Below, piece by piece: positions 33,407 through 42,042 of a stretch of 43,614 nt of DNA. The translations under genes were made by a program, and so were the position numbers. Origin of the DNA: Candidatus Fermentithermobacillaceae bacterium UBA3951 (GTDB lineage Bacteria; Bacillota; Sulfobacillia; Fermentithermobacillales; Fermentithermobacillaceae). Where the stretch lies: positions 392 to 44,005 of the forward strand of contig DGDN01000029.1 in the NCBI GenBank assembly GCA_002385465.1, given 5' to 3'. Position 1 is the first letter of the stretch. Each line of letters opens with the position of its first letter. Below the pieces are notes generated by a model, which was not told where the DNA came from, ran no database searches, and was given only the letters and a program-made list of their open reading frames with translations.

Positions 33407-34363
33407 TTACGGCGCGCCGTTCGCGACAAACGGTAAGGCTCCGGGAATCACCCTCACCGTCGCGGGAAAGCGCGCATCAACAGTATCACCATCAACATGG
33501 CAGGGAAAACCGTCGGGAGCCGAGAGTTCAATGGAAGCAGCGTCCTTAAGCACCACGCCTTCCTTGCCCACGTGATTTCCGTTCCGCACAAGGAATATGA
33601 GAGGCAAGAGGCTCTGGCGCGGTATCCCGTGAAGAAACGCCACGTTCAGTCGCCCATCGTCCGGTAAAGCCCCCGGGTTTACCTTAAGCCCACCGCCGAA
33701 TATCTGAGAGTTGGTTATGGCGCACACCCATGTCTTCTCGTATGTGGCGCCTTGCCCGCCATCGACGGAAATCGAGATCTGGCCGGGGTTAAAGTAGAAG
33801 ACGCCACGTAGCGCTTCATACATATAGCTCAAGCTGCCGAGCTTTCTGGAACCCAGTTCTGCGACTCGTTTCACGACGTAGGCATCGTAACCGATGCCCA
33901 CCGAGTTCACCACATACCTTTTGAAGCCCGAGGAGTCGGAGAATTGGAACACGTCCATGTACTTCACGTTGGGCCTAAGGAGGGCCCGGACGGCTCCTTC
34001 CCAGGTGGCAAAGAGCCCGCTACCTACGGCAAAGTCGTTACCCGTTCCGGAGGGTATCACAGCGAGCTTCACGGGGTTCTGAGTTCCCTCTTGGCTCGCC
34101 ACCATGAGGCCGTTTACGACTTCGCTGAGAGTGCCGTCGCCGCCCATGGCTGCGAGCACATCATAACCGTTCGCTGCAGCCGCTTTGGAGATTTCGGTTG
34201 CGTGCCCTCTGCGCTCTGTCTCCACCACGTCGTAGGGGATACCCAACTCATCCAGAGCGCCCCGAACCGCCGGAAGTCGTTTCTTCGTCCTGCCGTGGCC
34301 TGCCACGGGGTTTGCTATGACCAGTACCTTTCCAGGGAGCGCCAATCCAATCACTTCCATCAC
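33407..34363 (-). CDS. Diacylglycerol kinase-family lipid kinase (YegS/DagK/BmrU type)
   Basis: The 318-residue protein has the DAGK catalytic signature: IANPVAGHGR near 16-25, the nucleotide motif MGGDGTLSEVVNGL (residues 72-85) and IPSGTGNDFA. The two-domain layout ends with PCHVDGD. It likely phosphorylates diacylglycerol or a related lipid at the membrane to return it to phospholipid synthesis. The start at GTG 34363 is tentative, since an ATG follows directly at 34360 and neither has a good ribosome site. It lies 57 bp downstream of the M14 carboxypeptidase. Confidence 0.92.
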   Translation of the reverse strand: MMEVIGLALPGKVLVIANPVAGHGRTKKRLPAVRGALDELGIPYDVVETERRGHATEISKAAAANGYDVLAAMGGDGTLSEVVNGLMVASQEGTQNPVKLAVIPSGTGNDFAVGSGLFATWEGAVRALLRPNVKYMDVFQFSDSSGFKRYVVNSVGIGYDAYVVKRVAELGSRKLGSLSYMYEALRGVFYFNPGQISISVDGGQGATYEKTWVCAITNSQIFGGGLKVNPGALPDDGRLNVAFLHGIPRQSLLPLIFLVRNGNHVGKEGVVLKDAASIELSAPDGFPCHVDGDTVDARFPATVRVIPGALPFVANGAP

Positions 34364-34420
34364 GAGTTTTCGACAACATTTCCATATCCCCGGCGCTTTT
34401 CCTTCTTGGCTACTGGTGCC

Positions 34421-36106
34421 TTATTCCAGGGCTACTCGGGCCTCCGCTCTTCCTGCCCGTTCGCCAGAAACGGCGATCGTTACAACCGTACCCTCCTTGC
34501 CTTTCACCACCCAGCCGACTCTTGTCTCCCGGGTGGCCGCTCCCCCTCTGAAATAACCCCCGCCGAAACCGCGGTTGTCTCCGGCGCGCCCGTCCAGGTG
34601 ACCGATCTCCTTCTTGGCCTTCCCTACCACCTCAATGCCTTCTCCGGACACCCAGGCCTCGAGGGGCCTTGCCTTGTTCACCAAGTGGGCCTGGTAGCTG
34701 CCGGAGGTCGGCAGGTAGCCAAGGTTCCTCACGAGGGCGTTAAGTTCGTACACTCCCCCGCCCAAGGGCTTGACGGCAACCTTGTCGAGCTCAAGCCGCG
34801 GCAGAGTCATCATGGCGCGGAGAGAAAACATGCAATTCTTGTAGCACTCGGCTTCGAGGAATGCTCTGGGAGCGTTCTGGACTACGAACTTGGTGCGCCA
34901 CCCGCCTATCTCAACGGGGCCGATCTGAGGATGGTCAAACGGGCGCCAGGGCTCGAAGCCTGCCCCGCCCAGCTCCCGGTCGTTCCACTCGAGGAGCTTC
35001 AAGAAGTCTTCTTCCTGTTCCTTGGGGCTCTTGGGACGCCTGGGCCACTGCGCTACTCCGGCGCGCTGGGCCTGGTTCCAGGTCTCCACCGTGTAGCTCA
35101 AGACGCCTCTGTGCTCATAGAGCCAGTCATCGAAGGCTCCGGTTGAGAAAGAATCGGGACTTCCTCCCGAGAAATCCTCGTAGCACGGAATGCACGGGTA
35201 CCCGGTTTCCTCCGTGCCCATCTCACCTATGGCGATAAGAGTCTGTATGTCTCTCCGGGGGCTCTTCGATGCGGGGTGGGAGCCGGGAACGCGCAGGATG
35301 ACCCCGCCAGTTGTATGGAACGTGAAAGCCAGCGCTATATTCGGGTGCGAGGCAATGAACTCCGCCACGGCCCTGGTCTCGGGCTCTGACAGGGGGAATT
35401 CTCCCGCGCCGGGCTGTCTCGTATCCGGCGCCCAACCGTAGGGATAATTCCGGTTCAGGTCAATCCCCCACTTGGGCGGCGCTGGTTTGACCGGACCGCC
35501 GTCATAGTCCCTTATGAGCCCCTCGGTGTACACGCGGTAGAACGTACCTTCATCCTCGTCGGGTCCCCTGCGGACGAGGGCCCTCGGGTCTTTTGGCGAT
35601 ACTTTCCACTCGCCTGCAGGGTCCTTGACCCGCATGAGGAGTATTTCGCCGTCGCCATCTATGTCCGCAGGATAGAGCCCTTCCTTTTCTTCGGGGTTAG
35701 GATGCGGGTAAGGCCTCGGCACAGACCTTAGTGTCTCCGGTGTCGTAAGGTATACCTCGGCCCCGTCGGGAGACACGCGGGGAATCGCGTATACCGTATA
35801 CCGCTTCAAGATTTTGGTCGCTCGCTCGTCTTTTCCGAAATTCTTAAGGAGATAATCGATTATGTACACGGATATCATGGAACCTGTGACTTCGCCGGCG
35901 TGGTGGTTGCCGTCGAAGTAGAAAGCCGGCTTCTGAGACGGACAACCGGCCGACGTGTCGGTTATCGTAACTGCCCAAATGTCTCTTCCTTCAGGCGTCT
36001 TGCCGGCCGACTCAAGGGTCATGAGAGACGGGTATTTCTCCGCAAGGCCCTTAAGCGCGCTCTCCAGTTCCTCGTACAGGTAATAGTGGTCATACTTGAG
36101 TTCCAT
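34421..36106 (-). CDS. M14 family zinc carboxypeptidase
   Basis: The 561-residue protein has the zinc motif His69-x2-Glu72 (GNHHAGEVTG), the third ligand His264 (TFHTTGG), DLNRNYPYGW at the substrate-binding Asn-Arg position and the catalytic Glu341 (SYTVETWNQ). A C-terminal beta-rich domain of about 130 residues follows. The first residues (MELKYDHYYLYEEL) give no signal peptide, so an intracellular role is suggested although most relatives are secreted. ATG 36106 has GGAGG nine bases upstream; the frame is open to 36127. Substrate unknown: peptides or peptidoglycan peptides. Confidence 0.9.
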   Translation of the reverse strand: MELKYDHYYLYEELESALKGLAEKYPSLMTLESAGKTPEGRDIWAVTITDTSAGCPSQKPAFYFDGNHHAGEVTGSMISVYIIDYLLKNFGKDERATKILKRYTVYAIPRVSPDGAEVYLTTPETLRSVPRPYPHPNPEEKEGLYPADIDGDGEILLMRVKDPAGEWKVSPKDPRALVRRGPDEDEGTFYRVYTEGLIRDYDGGPVKPAPPKWGIDLNRNYPYGWAPDTRQPGAGEFPLSEPETRAVAEFIASHPNIALAFTFHTTGGVILRVPGSHPASKSPRRDIQTLIAIGEMGTEETGYPCIPCYEDFSGGSPDSFSTGAFDDWLYEHRGVLSYTVETWNQAQRAGVAQWPRRPKSPKEQEEDFLKLLEWNDRELGGAGFEPWRPFDHPQIGPVEIGGWRTKFVVQNAPRAFLEAECYKNCMFSLRAMMTLPRLELDKVAVKPLGGGVYELNALVRNLGYLPTSGSYQAHLVNKARPLEAWVSGEGIEVVGKAKKEIGHLDGRAGDNRGFGGGYFRGGAATRETRVGWVVKGKEGTVVTIAVSGERAGRAEARVALE

Positions 36107-36172
36107 ATGCCAATTCCTCCCCTCCACGGTGTCCTAATTCCATATCGCGTCAAGGAAACCTGTCGCCTTTGC

Positions 36173-37090
36173 CTACCTTGGAGCAGCGTTCCTTATCCAG
36201 TAGAAAAGGTGCTCTTGAGCGTACCCTGCGAAAGCGCCAAAGCGCCGCTCACCGAACTCTCTTGCCTCCCGGGGGCCGAGCTTCTTTCCGCCCATGAAAT
36301 ACCTTGACACAGCCCGCGCTATCCAGACGTCAACAGGAAACACATCCAGCCTGTGATAACCGAAAAGGAGCACACAGTCCGCCACTTTGGGGCCGACTCC
36401 CTTTATCTTCATGAGCTCCTGCCTGGCTTCTTCCACAGGCATTGATCTCACGAGCTCGAGGTCAACGTCTCCCGAGAGGACCTTCACCGCGGCATCGTAC
36501 AGGTACTTATCGCGAAATCCGCACCTTGACTGCCTCAGGGAAGAGACGTCTTGAGACGCTATGGCTCCCGGAGACGGAAACCCAAATGCCCCCATCCCGG
36601 CAGGCTCCCCGAAACACCCTGCGAGGTACTCGACGGTTTTCGAGATGGCCGGGATGTTCTTGTTCAGGGATAGCACGTACGAAGCCAGGCACTCCCAGGG
36701 GTCCTGGGTGAGTATGCGGAGTCCCCGGCCGTAGGCGACCGCTTCTGCCATTACGCCCCCCGACCGGGAGAGAACGCCTTCGATCGTTTTAATGTCGTCC
36801 TCGTCCGAGAAGTACCGCCTCACTACCTGCGATACATAAGATGGCCCGGAGAGAGACACGGAAGATGGGTCCCACGCGACATATATCTCGCTCGTAACCG
36901 GAGAGGTCTGGCCCACGGCGAGGGCCAGCTCCCCTATCACTCCCCGGTAGGCAACGGGGAGAGCAGGCCTACCTGGAAAAGCGGCCGGTTTCCACCTGAA
37001 TGCCTGACCGCACTCAAGTGTTGCCTTAAGGCTCACCGGGCCCGACAGCCGTATTACGGTCTCTCTGATATCCAGACTTATCTCTCCCAC
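36173..37090 (-). CDS. 8-oxoguanine DNA glycosylase (OGG1-type, HhH-GPD)
   Basis: The 305-residue protein excises oxidised guanine. An N-terminal OGG domain has ATLECGQAFRWKP. The helix-hairpin-helix motif MKIKGVGPKVADCVLLFG places catalytic Lys235, and the following PVDVW supplies Asp254, a Lys-Asp spacing of 19 as in human OGG1 (249/268). This makes it a bifunctional glycosylase/lyase. GTG 37090 is chosen because the family usually begins only shortly before the ECGQAFRW segment; an in-frame ATG at 37138 would add 16 basic, unlike-family residues. It is divergent from the small sporulation gene. Confidence 0.9.
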   Translation of the reverse strand: MGEISLDIRETVIRLSGPVSLKATLECGQAFRWKPAAFPGRPALPVAYRGVIGELALAVGQTSPVTSEIYVAWDPSSVSLSGPSYVSQVVRRYFSDEDDIKTIEGVLSRSGGVMAEAVAYGRGLRILTQDPWECLASYVLSLNKNIPAISKTVEYLAGCFGEPAGMGAFGFPSPGAIASQDVSSLRQSRCGFRDKYLYDAAVKVLSGDVDLELVRSMPVEEARQELMKIKGVGPKVADCVLLFGYHRLDVFPVDVWIARAVSRYFMGGKKLGPREAREFGERRFGAFAGYAQEHLFYWIRNAAPR

Positions 37091-37167
37091 GGATCTTTGG
37101 TTTCCACATGACCGGATTCGAGGCCCGCGGGCTCCCATCCTCTGCCTGTCTGCGTCTCGTGTTCAGT

Positions 37168-37196
37168 AACCCTCCACGGGTACTTGACATAAGATG
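37168..37196 (+). promoter_or_regulatory. Candidate sigma-K promoter for the YjcZ-type gene
   Basis: AACC (37168-37171) and CATAAGATG (37188-37196) are 16 bp apart. This fits the sigma-K pattern (mACm, 16 bp, CATAnnnTA) with one mismatch. A start near 37203 would leave the GGAGGG ribosome site of the downstream gene intact. A perfect TTGACA at 37184-37189 lacks a usable -10, since the start would then fall in the ribosome site. Confidence 0.45.
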
Positions 37197-37227
37197 CAGC
37201 GACCCTACATCGAAGGAGGGAAGCAAC

Positions 37228-37326
37228 ATGGCAGGAGTTGGAGGAGGCGGATTCGGTTCTCCCTTCATCCTCTTCTTGATCCTCATCCTGTTGGTCTTGG
37301 GCTTTGCCTGCTTGACCTGCTTCTAA
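37228..37326 (+). CDS. YjcZ-type small sporulation protein
   Basis: The 32-residue protein has a Gly-rich head (MAGVGGGGFG) and a single hydrophobic helix (FILFLILILLVLGFACL) ending in Cys-Phe. This is the build of YjcZ/SscA-like small proteins made in the mother cell and found with the spore coat. AAGGAGGG lies seven bases upstream of ATG 37228, a sigma-K-like promoter lies further up, and a strong terminator follows, so it is a complete single-gene unit. The two Cys near the end are unusual but fit a coat cross-linking role (inference). Confidence 0.8.
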   Translation: MAGVGGGGFGSPFILFLILILLVLGFACLTCF

Positions 37327-37380
37327 GCCAGCACGTAAGCGCAGCACGCTCCAAGACGCGGTACCGCGAGATTTCACGGA

Positions 37381-37405
37381 CAGAGCCCCCTCCAAGGGGG
37401 CTCTG
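37381..37405. terminator. Strong hairpin between the YjcZ-type gene and the amidohydrolase
   Basis: CAGAGCCCCC (37381-37390) pairs perfectly with GGGGGCTCTG (37396-37405) around a five-base loop. The sequence lies between convergent genes and is followed by short T-containing stretches on both strands, so it probably terminates both. Confidence 0.7.
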
Positions 37406-37433
37406 TTCACACTTGCGAAAGCGACGCAAAGCC

Positions 37434-38633
37434 TTAGTGGCTGCAACCCCGGTTGGGGGGAACCCTTTCTGAAACCAGCTTGCCGTCTATGAAGACCTTC
37501 TCGGCAATGGCCATGGTGCAGAACGGGTGCTCGCTCCATACCACCACATCGGCGTCTTTACCGACCTCGATGCTCCCGAGCCTGTCCTCGAGGCCGATTA
37601 TCTCGGCGGCGTTGATCGTGATGGCCTTCAAGGCCTCTACCGGACACATGCCTTCTTTGACGGCCAGCCCGGCGTGGAGGCCGAGCCACTTGGTGTTGCT
37701 TGAGGTATCGCACTGGATGGCGACTTTCACCCCGGCCTTCGCGAGGATGCCCGGATTCGCCAGCGAGGTGTCGATGATCTCCATCTTGCCGCGGGCCATG
37801 AGCAGGGGGCCTATGGTGGCACGGACTTTCTTCTCGGCCAAGATATCCGCGATCTTGTACCCTTCCGTGCAGTGCTCAATTATATAGTCCAGGTTGAACT
37901 CCTCGGCAATCCTGATGGCGGTCATGATGTCGTCGGCCCTGTGCGCGTGGATCCGGGCCTTCCATTCCCTCTTTAGGACCTTCGCCAGCGCCTCGAGCTT
38001 GAGGTCCCTATCCGGCGGGTTAGAGTTCTCACCCTTGTCTGCCTTGGCCTTGGCTCTTTCAACCTTGTCTATGTAGTTCTGGGCCTTCACAAGGGCTTCC
38101 CGCAAGACGGCCGCGTTGCCCATCCTGGTCTTGGGGGCCCTACGCTGGCCTTCTCCGTACACTCTCTTGGGGTTCTCGCCGAGGGCCATCTTCATTGCTT
38201 CGGTCCCGGGAATGACCATTTCTTCGGCGGTCCTGCCGCGGAGCTTCATGGCGAACCCGGTCCCGCCCACAAGGTTGGCGCTACCCGGGCCCGTATACAC
38301 CGTGGTAACTCCCGCGCTAACTACATCGGGGATCGCCGGGTCCTGGGGGTTCAAAGAGTCGATTCCCCTGATATGAGCGGTGATTGGATCCGACGTTTCG
38401 TTTCCGTCTGCGTTGGCCCAGACCGACGGTTCTCCGAAAACTGCCAGGTGGCTGTGGGAGTCTATGAGTCCCGGTGTAACGACTTTCCCTGTAGCGTCGA
38501 CTACTTCCGCACCTTCAGGAATCTGGACGTCTTTGCCTACGGCCTTGATCTTGCCGTCTTCGATAAGGATGACGCCGCCTTCGATAACGTCTCCGGTGAC
38601 CGTGTAGATCTTTCCGCCCTTGATCGCCAGCAT
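37434..38633 (-). CDS. Amidohydrolase (imidazolonepropionase-like)
   Basis: The 399-residue amidohydrolase-superfamily protein has a small beta-sandwich at both ends around a TIM barrel. Metal ligands are His60 and His62 (DSHSHL), His of RIHAHRADD, His of IIEHCTEG and Asp of IQCDTSSNT. The end has the typical GSIEVGKDADVVVWSEHP. There is no signal peptide. The family includes imidazolonepropionases, prolidases and D-amino-acid or nucleoside deaminases; substrate unassigned. ATG 38633 has an AAAGGAG site upstream. It is divergent from the AEC transporter and close to peptidases, which suggests a peptide or amino-acid substrate. Confidence 0.9.
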   Translation of the reverse strand: MLAIKGGKIYTVTGDVIEGGVILIEDGKIKAVGKDVQIPEGAEVVDATGKVVTPGLIDSHSHLAVFGEPSVWANADGNETSDPITAHIRGIDSLNPQDPAIPDVVSAGVTTVYTGPGSANLVGGTGFAMKLRGRTAEEMVIPGTEAMKMALGENPKRVYGEGQRRAPKTRMGNAAVLREALVKAQNYIDKVERAKAKADKGENSNPPDRDLKLEALAKVLKREWKARIHAHRADDIMTAIRIAEEFNLDYIIEHCTEGYKIADILAEKKVRATIGPLLMARGKMEIIDTSLANPGILAKAGVKVAIQCDTSSNTKWLGLHAGLAVKEGMCPVEALKAITINAAEIIGLEDRLGSIEVGKDADVVVWSEHPFCTMAIAEKVFIDGKLVSERVPPNRGCSH

Positions 38634-38723
38634 GTCAGATCTCCTTTCTGAGCGTTGTTCGAATCCCGGTCCTACCCGATTCGCTTCTACACCCGAAAGA
38701 TCCTGCCTTCCGCCAAAGAGGTG

Positions 38724-38729
38724 TATAAT
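38724..38729 (+). promoter_or_regulatory. Perfect -10 element of the AEC transporter promoter
   Basis: TATAAT at 38724-38729 lies 15 bases before a GGGGAG ribosome site (38745-38750). No good -35 is present 17 bp upstream (TCCTGC). The position of this element shows that the ATG at 38728 cannot be the start, which supports GTG 38758. Confidence 0.5.
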
Positions 38730-38757
38730 GAGAAACAGTTCTTTGGGGAGTGAAGGT

Positions 38758-39666
38758 GTGACTCATTTGGCCATTTATGCCGTACTTCCCGCCCTCTTAA
38801 TAGCCTTGGCCGGATACGTGGCGGGGAAAAAACTAGCGTTGGACAAGGGCACTGTGTCAAAGATGTGTCTTTACGTCCTCTCGCCTGCCCTTACTTTCAA
38901 CTCGCTGTCCACCTCGGAAGCCGACCTTTCGGCGGTGTGGAGATTGTCGGGCATTAGTCTGGCTCTGCCTTTTGTCTTCACACTGGTGTTTTCCCTGGTG
39001 TTCAAGTTCGTCCGGTTTGAAAAGGCTACTTCCAGGGGCCTTCTCCTGGCTACCATCTTCAGTAACGCCGGGAACTACGGCCTTCCCGTAAGTCTCTTTG
39101 CATTTGGGCAAGAAGGTATGGACTTCGCCACCGTGTTTTTCGTAGTCCAAGGCATACTCTTGGCGACCTATGGTGTATACGTTGCTGCCTCAACCAAGAT
39201 GGACGCCAAGAAAGCCCTCATGACCGTGCTGAAGATGCCCGCGATGTATGCTGCGCTTTTCGGGATGGGCGTAAAGATCTTCGGGATACCGGTACCCCAG
39301 GTTATCGCTCGCCCCATTAGCCTCCTTGCAGGTGGAGGTATCGGCGTCTTCTTGTTCCTCCTCGGACTCCAGCTGGTAGGGACGAAAGGCGACTCCTCCC
39401 TGTGGAAGCCCGTCTTATTGACGGTAATCCTGAGACTCCTTGTGGCGCCGGTCGTTGCCGCAATCGCCGGCAACGTGTTTGGTTTGAGCGGCCTTCCATG
39501 GAAGATCCTGATCCTCCAATCCGCCATGCCGCCGGCCGTCAACTCGACTATTTTGGCACATGAATTCGATGCCAAACCCGACCTTGTGTCGTGTGCCACG
39601 TTGGTAGGAACGCTTTGCAGCACGGTGACTCTTGCAGCGTGGATAATGGCACTCAACGCATTGTAG
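38758..39666 (+). CDS. AEC family transporter (auxin efflux carrier-like)
   Basis: The 302-residue integral membrane protein has the ten-helix layout of the AEC/YfdV/MleP family. SNAGNYGLPVSLFAFG in the first half and AMPPAVNSTILAHEF in the second are the family hallmarks. Members carry small organic acids such as malate or amino-acid derivatives. GTG 38758 has GGGGAG seven bases upstream and lies downstream of a perfect -10 element. The M20 peptidase follows after 98 bp on the same strand, so the pair may import and process one class of substrate. Confidence 0.9.
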   Translation: MTHLAIYAVLPALLIALAGYVAGKKLALDKGTVSKMCLYVLSPALTFNSLSTSEADLSAVWRLSGISLALPFVFTLVFSLVFKFVRFEKATSRGLLLATIFSNAGNYGLPVSLFAFGQEGMDFATVFFVVQGILLATYGVYVAASTKMDAKKALMTVLKMPAMYAALFGMGVKIFGIPVPQVIARPISLLAGGGIGVFLFLLGLQLVGTKGDSSLWKPVLLTVILRLLVAPVVAAIAGNVFGLSGLPWKILILQSAMPPAVNSTILAHEFDAKPDLVSCATLVGTLCSTVTLAAWIMALNAL

Positions 39667-39764
39667 AATCTGTATGTATCAAGGGGACGATCCGGAGTCC
39701 GGCTTTCCGGGGCCGGGCAGGCAACCATGTATCATACGGCATTTGCCTCATGGAGGGATTCAAA

Positions 39765-40910
39765 ATGATGTCGAGCGACTTGCACAAAGAGATTCTAGAG
39801 AGCCTCAGGAACAAGCAAGAAGAAATGGTCGGTACTCTCGAGGAACTCACCAATATTGATTCCCCAAGCACCGACAAAGCTCACATTGACCGCTTCTCCA
39901 ATATGCTCGCCGAGAAGTGGAAGGAAACCGGAGCTTCGGTACATATCCTTGAGCAAAAGGAATATGGGAATCATGTGAGAGCCGAGTGGGGCAAAGGCGA
40001 AAGTCAGGTTCTAATTCTCTGCCACATGGACACGGTCTGGGCCGCAGGTGAAACCGCAAAGCGCCCCTTTAGAGTGGAAAACGGAAAAGGATACGGCCCC
40101 GGGGCTTACGACATGAAAGGCGGCATCGTGGAAACCCTGTACGCGGTGAAAACCCTGTCTGAACTCGGACTTGCCCCCAAGAACCGCATAGTGGTCCTCA
40201 ACAATTCCGATGAAGAGATCGGATCGCCTTCATCGAGACCTTTGATTGAGGAAGAAGCCAAGAAATCCAAAGCGGTGCTGGTCTTGGAACCCTCCGCTCA
40301 AGGCGGATCTCTTAAGACGTGGCGCAAAGGCGTCGGCATGTTTGAGGTAGCCATCCAGGGACGAGCCGCCCACGCCGGAGCGGACTACACAAGAGGCATA
40401 TCCGCCGTCCAGGAAGCGGCCCACCAGATCCTCTACTTACACGGCCTCACCGATCTGGATGAAGGCACGACCGTGAACGTAGGCATCGTCCAGGCGGGGA
40501 CACGGAGCAACGTAGTTGCCGAAGAAGCGCACCTGCGAGTCGACCTCAGGGTAAAAACCCAGGAAGCCGCCGACTGGGTGCTTCCCAAAATACTCGGCCT
40601 TAAGCCGGTCGATCCAAGGGTCAACATAACGGTTACAGGCGGCCTCAACCGCCCTCCCATGGAGCGGAATCAGAAAAACCTGGCTTTGTTCCAGCTAGCC
40701 CGGGCCATCGGCCAGAACATGGGCATCGACCTCAGCGAATCGGGCACGGGCGGAGGTAGCGACGGTAACTTCACCTCGGCGCTTGGAATCCCAACCCTCG
40801 ACGGGCTGGGCCCTGTTGGAGATGACGCACACTCGCCCGGCGAGTACGTGCTTCTCTCGAGCCTGCCTGAGAGAGCAGCAGTTCTTGCCGGGTTACTCAT
40901 GGAGATCTAA
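39765..40910 (+). CDS. M20 family metallopeptidase (carboxypeptidase G2-like)
   Basis: The 381-residue protein has a two-zinc site: His87 and Asp89 (LCHMDTVW), bridging Asp116 (GAYDMKGG), catalytic Glu150 with ligand Glu151 (NSDEEIGS), Glu175 (VLEPSA) and a C-terminal His in GDDAHSPGEY. A dimerisation lid domain lies in between. It resembles glutamate carboxypeptidase (CPG2-type) enzymes that remove C-terminal glutamate. It has no signal peptide. ATG 39765 has GGAGGG seven bases upstream; the frame runs further up without a ribosome site. It is probably cotranscribed with the AEC carrier and ends at a strong terminator. Confidence 0.93.
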   Translation: MMSSDLHKEILESLRNKQEEMVGTLEELTNIDSPSTDKAHIDRFSNMLAEKWKETGASVHILEQKEYGNHVRAEWGKGESQVLILCHMDTVWAAGETAKRPFRVENGKGYGPGAYDMKGGIVETLYAVKTLSELGLAPKNRIVVLNNSDEEIGSPSSRPLIEEEAKKSKAVLVLEPSAQGGSLKTWRKGVGMFEVAIQGRAAHAGADYTRGISAVQEAAHQILYLHGLTDLDEGTTVNVGIVQAGTRSNVVAEEAHLRVDLRVKTQEAADWVLPKILGLKPVDPRVNITVTGGLNRPPMERNQKNLALFQLARAIGQNMGIDLSESGTGGGSDGNFTSALGIPTLDGLGPVGDDAHSPGEYVLLSSLPERAAVLAGLLMEI

Positions 40911-40947
40911 AGAGGGAAGTCGACGCTTGATACCTATGTGATACCGA

Positions 40948-41000
40948 AGAGCCCGGCGACCGCAGGTTCCTCCAGGGCCTGCCATCTGCCGGGCTCTTTT
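40948..41000 (+). terminator. Rho-independent terminator after the M20 peptidase
   Basis: AGAGCCCGGC (40948-40957) pairs with GCCGGGCTCT (40988-40997). The 30-base intervening segment contains a nested GCAGG/CCTGC stem, and T's follow directly (40997-41000). This is a long but convincing terminator. Confidence 0.75.
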
Positions 41001-41010
41001 CTCGGAATAT

Positions 41011-41088
41011 CTATCTACCTGCCCATCTTACCTATTTGCCACCGCCCATCTACCTCTTGCCTAGTCGCCCACTGCCTATCTACCTGCC
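41011..41088. repeat. Short pyrimidine-rich repeats at the 3' end of the D-aminopeptidase gene
   Basis: CTATCTACCTGCC occurs at 41011-41023 and again at 41076-41088, where it covers the last codons and stop of the minus-strand gene. A partial copy (CCCATCTACCT) lies at 41045-41055. The stretch is almost purine-free on the plus strand. It looks like degenerated tandem duplication of a gene end. Confidence 0.6.
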
Positions 41089-41891
41089 AAAGCGATCATC
41101 GCCCGGAGGCCCTTGAACGCGGTCAGGTAGTCGTCTGCCGTGAAGGTAAGCGTCCGTCCATCGATCATCTCGGAGTAGGGCATGCGTGAGGCATTGCAGG
41201 CCTGCCCCGCGTCTTTGAACGCGATCTTGAACGTAACGGGCGATTCAGGGAGCCATGCCTTCGCCTCGCTCAAAGAGCTTAGCGCCCGGAACGTTTCCTC
41301 TTCGATCGTCTCGCGGGCTTTTTCAGGCGGCAAACACCGGGCCGCGGTGCGGGTAACGGCCCATTTTACGGTGGCAGTGTGTACGTGGGGCAAGAGGGCC
41401 TTGGCTTCCTTGGCGACAACGTCATCGCCTGAGACAAGGACAACCGGGACTCCGAAATACCCGGCCAGACCGGCGTTTATGCCCGTCTCCCCTACGGGGA
41501 TGTCGTTCACCCAGACATCTGCCACACTGGCACCCGAGATTGTATGGCTGAGCACCCCGACTTCGCCCATCTTGGCGTGATAGCCCACAAATACGGCGGC
41601 GTCAAAGTCGCGGTCGATCCCCTGCATCATGGATAGCGGCTTAGGCGTACCCGTGATCAGCGTGGCCGCAGAATCCAGCTTTTCAATGAGTATGTTTGTC
41701 ATCGGGCCGTGAGAATCGTTGACCACGATCTCGGTCGCCCCGGCCTTCAGGGCACCCCTTATGGCAGCGTTCACTTCGGCCGTCATGAGGTCCCGGGCAC
41801 GCCCGTAGTCCCGTCCTTCGGGTGAGGTCTGGGGGGAAGCCACCACGACCCCTGAAACGCCTTCAATATCGCACGAGATGAATACCTTCAC
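41076..41891 (-). CDS. M55 family D-aminopeptidase (DppA-like)
   Basis: The 271-residue protein has the DppA metal ligands at almost the same numbers as Bacillus subtilis DppA: Asp8 and Glu10 (CDIEGVSG), His61 (VVNDSHG), His105 (VGYHAK) and Glu135 (VGETGINA). DppA forms a decameric ring that releases N-terminal D-amino acids from peptides such as D-Ala-D-Ala. GTG 41891 has GAGGAGGG six bases upstream and gives the family-standard MKVFISCD start; the frame is open to 41909. There is no dipeptide permease gene nearby, unlike the B. subtilis dpp operon. It is divergent from the NiaR-type gene. Confidence 0.93.
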   Translation of the reverse strand: MKVFISCDIEGVSGVVVASPQTSPEGRDYGRARDLMTAEVNAAIRGALKAGATEIVVNDSHGPMTNILIEKLDSAATLITGTPKPLSMMQGIDRDFDAAVFVGYHAKMGEVGVLSHTISGASVADVWVNDIPVGETGINAGLAGYFGVPVVLVSGDDVVAKEAKALLPHVHTATVKWAVTRTAARCLPPEKARETIEEETFRALSSLSEAKAWLPESPVTFKIAFKDAGQACNASRMPYSEMIDGRTLTFTADDYLTAFKGLRAMIALAGR

Positions 41892-41954
41892 CTTTAACCC
41901 TCCTCGCAAGTGGTTATGCTAGTTGGCTTCGCTTAGGCGATGCCAAATCCTCCG

Positions 41955-42042
41955 CGTGAGACGGAGTTGCGGAGACCTTGGAGAAGAATACGTGACAGAC
42001 GGAGATATCCAACGAGAGGAAGACGTGACACTACGGATATCC
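41955..42042. promoter_or_regulatory. Three spaced direct repeats in the dppA-like/NiaR intergenic region
   Basis: Related blocks start at 41955 (CGTGAGACGGAG), 41990 (ACGTGACAGACGGAGATATCC) without its last base being essential, and 42023 (ACGTGACACTACGGATATCC). They are spaced about 33-36 bp apart. The two right-hand copies share ACGTGACA and a GATATCC end. They lie just upstream of a repressor gene and could be its operators, or binding sites of another regulator. Confidence 0.45.

Noticed and set aside
33944..35146. 400-codon plus-strand open frame
   Set aside because: It is antisense to the lipid kinase and the M14 carboxypeptidase, with no domain or ribosome site.
37184..37211. Sigma-A promoter TTGACA with TACATC before the YjcZ-type gene
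   Set aside because: Transcription would start inside the ribosome site. The sigma-K-like pattern fits better.
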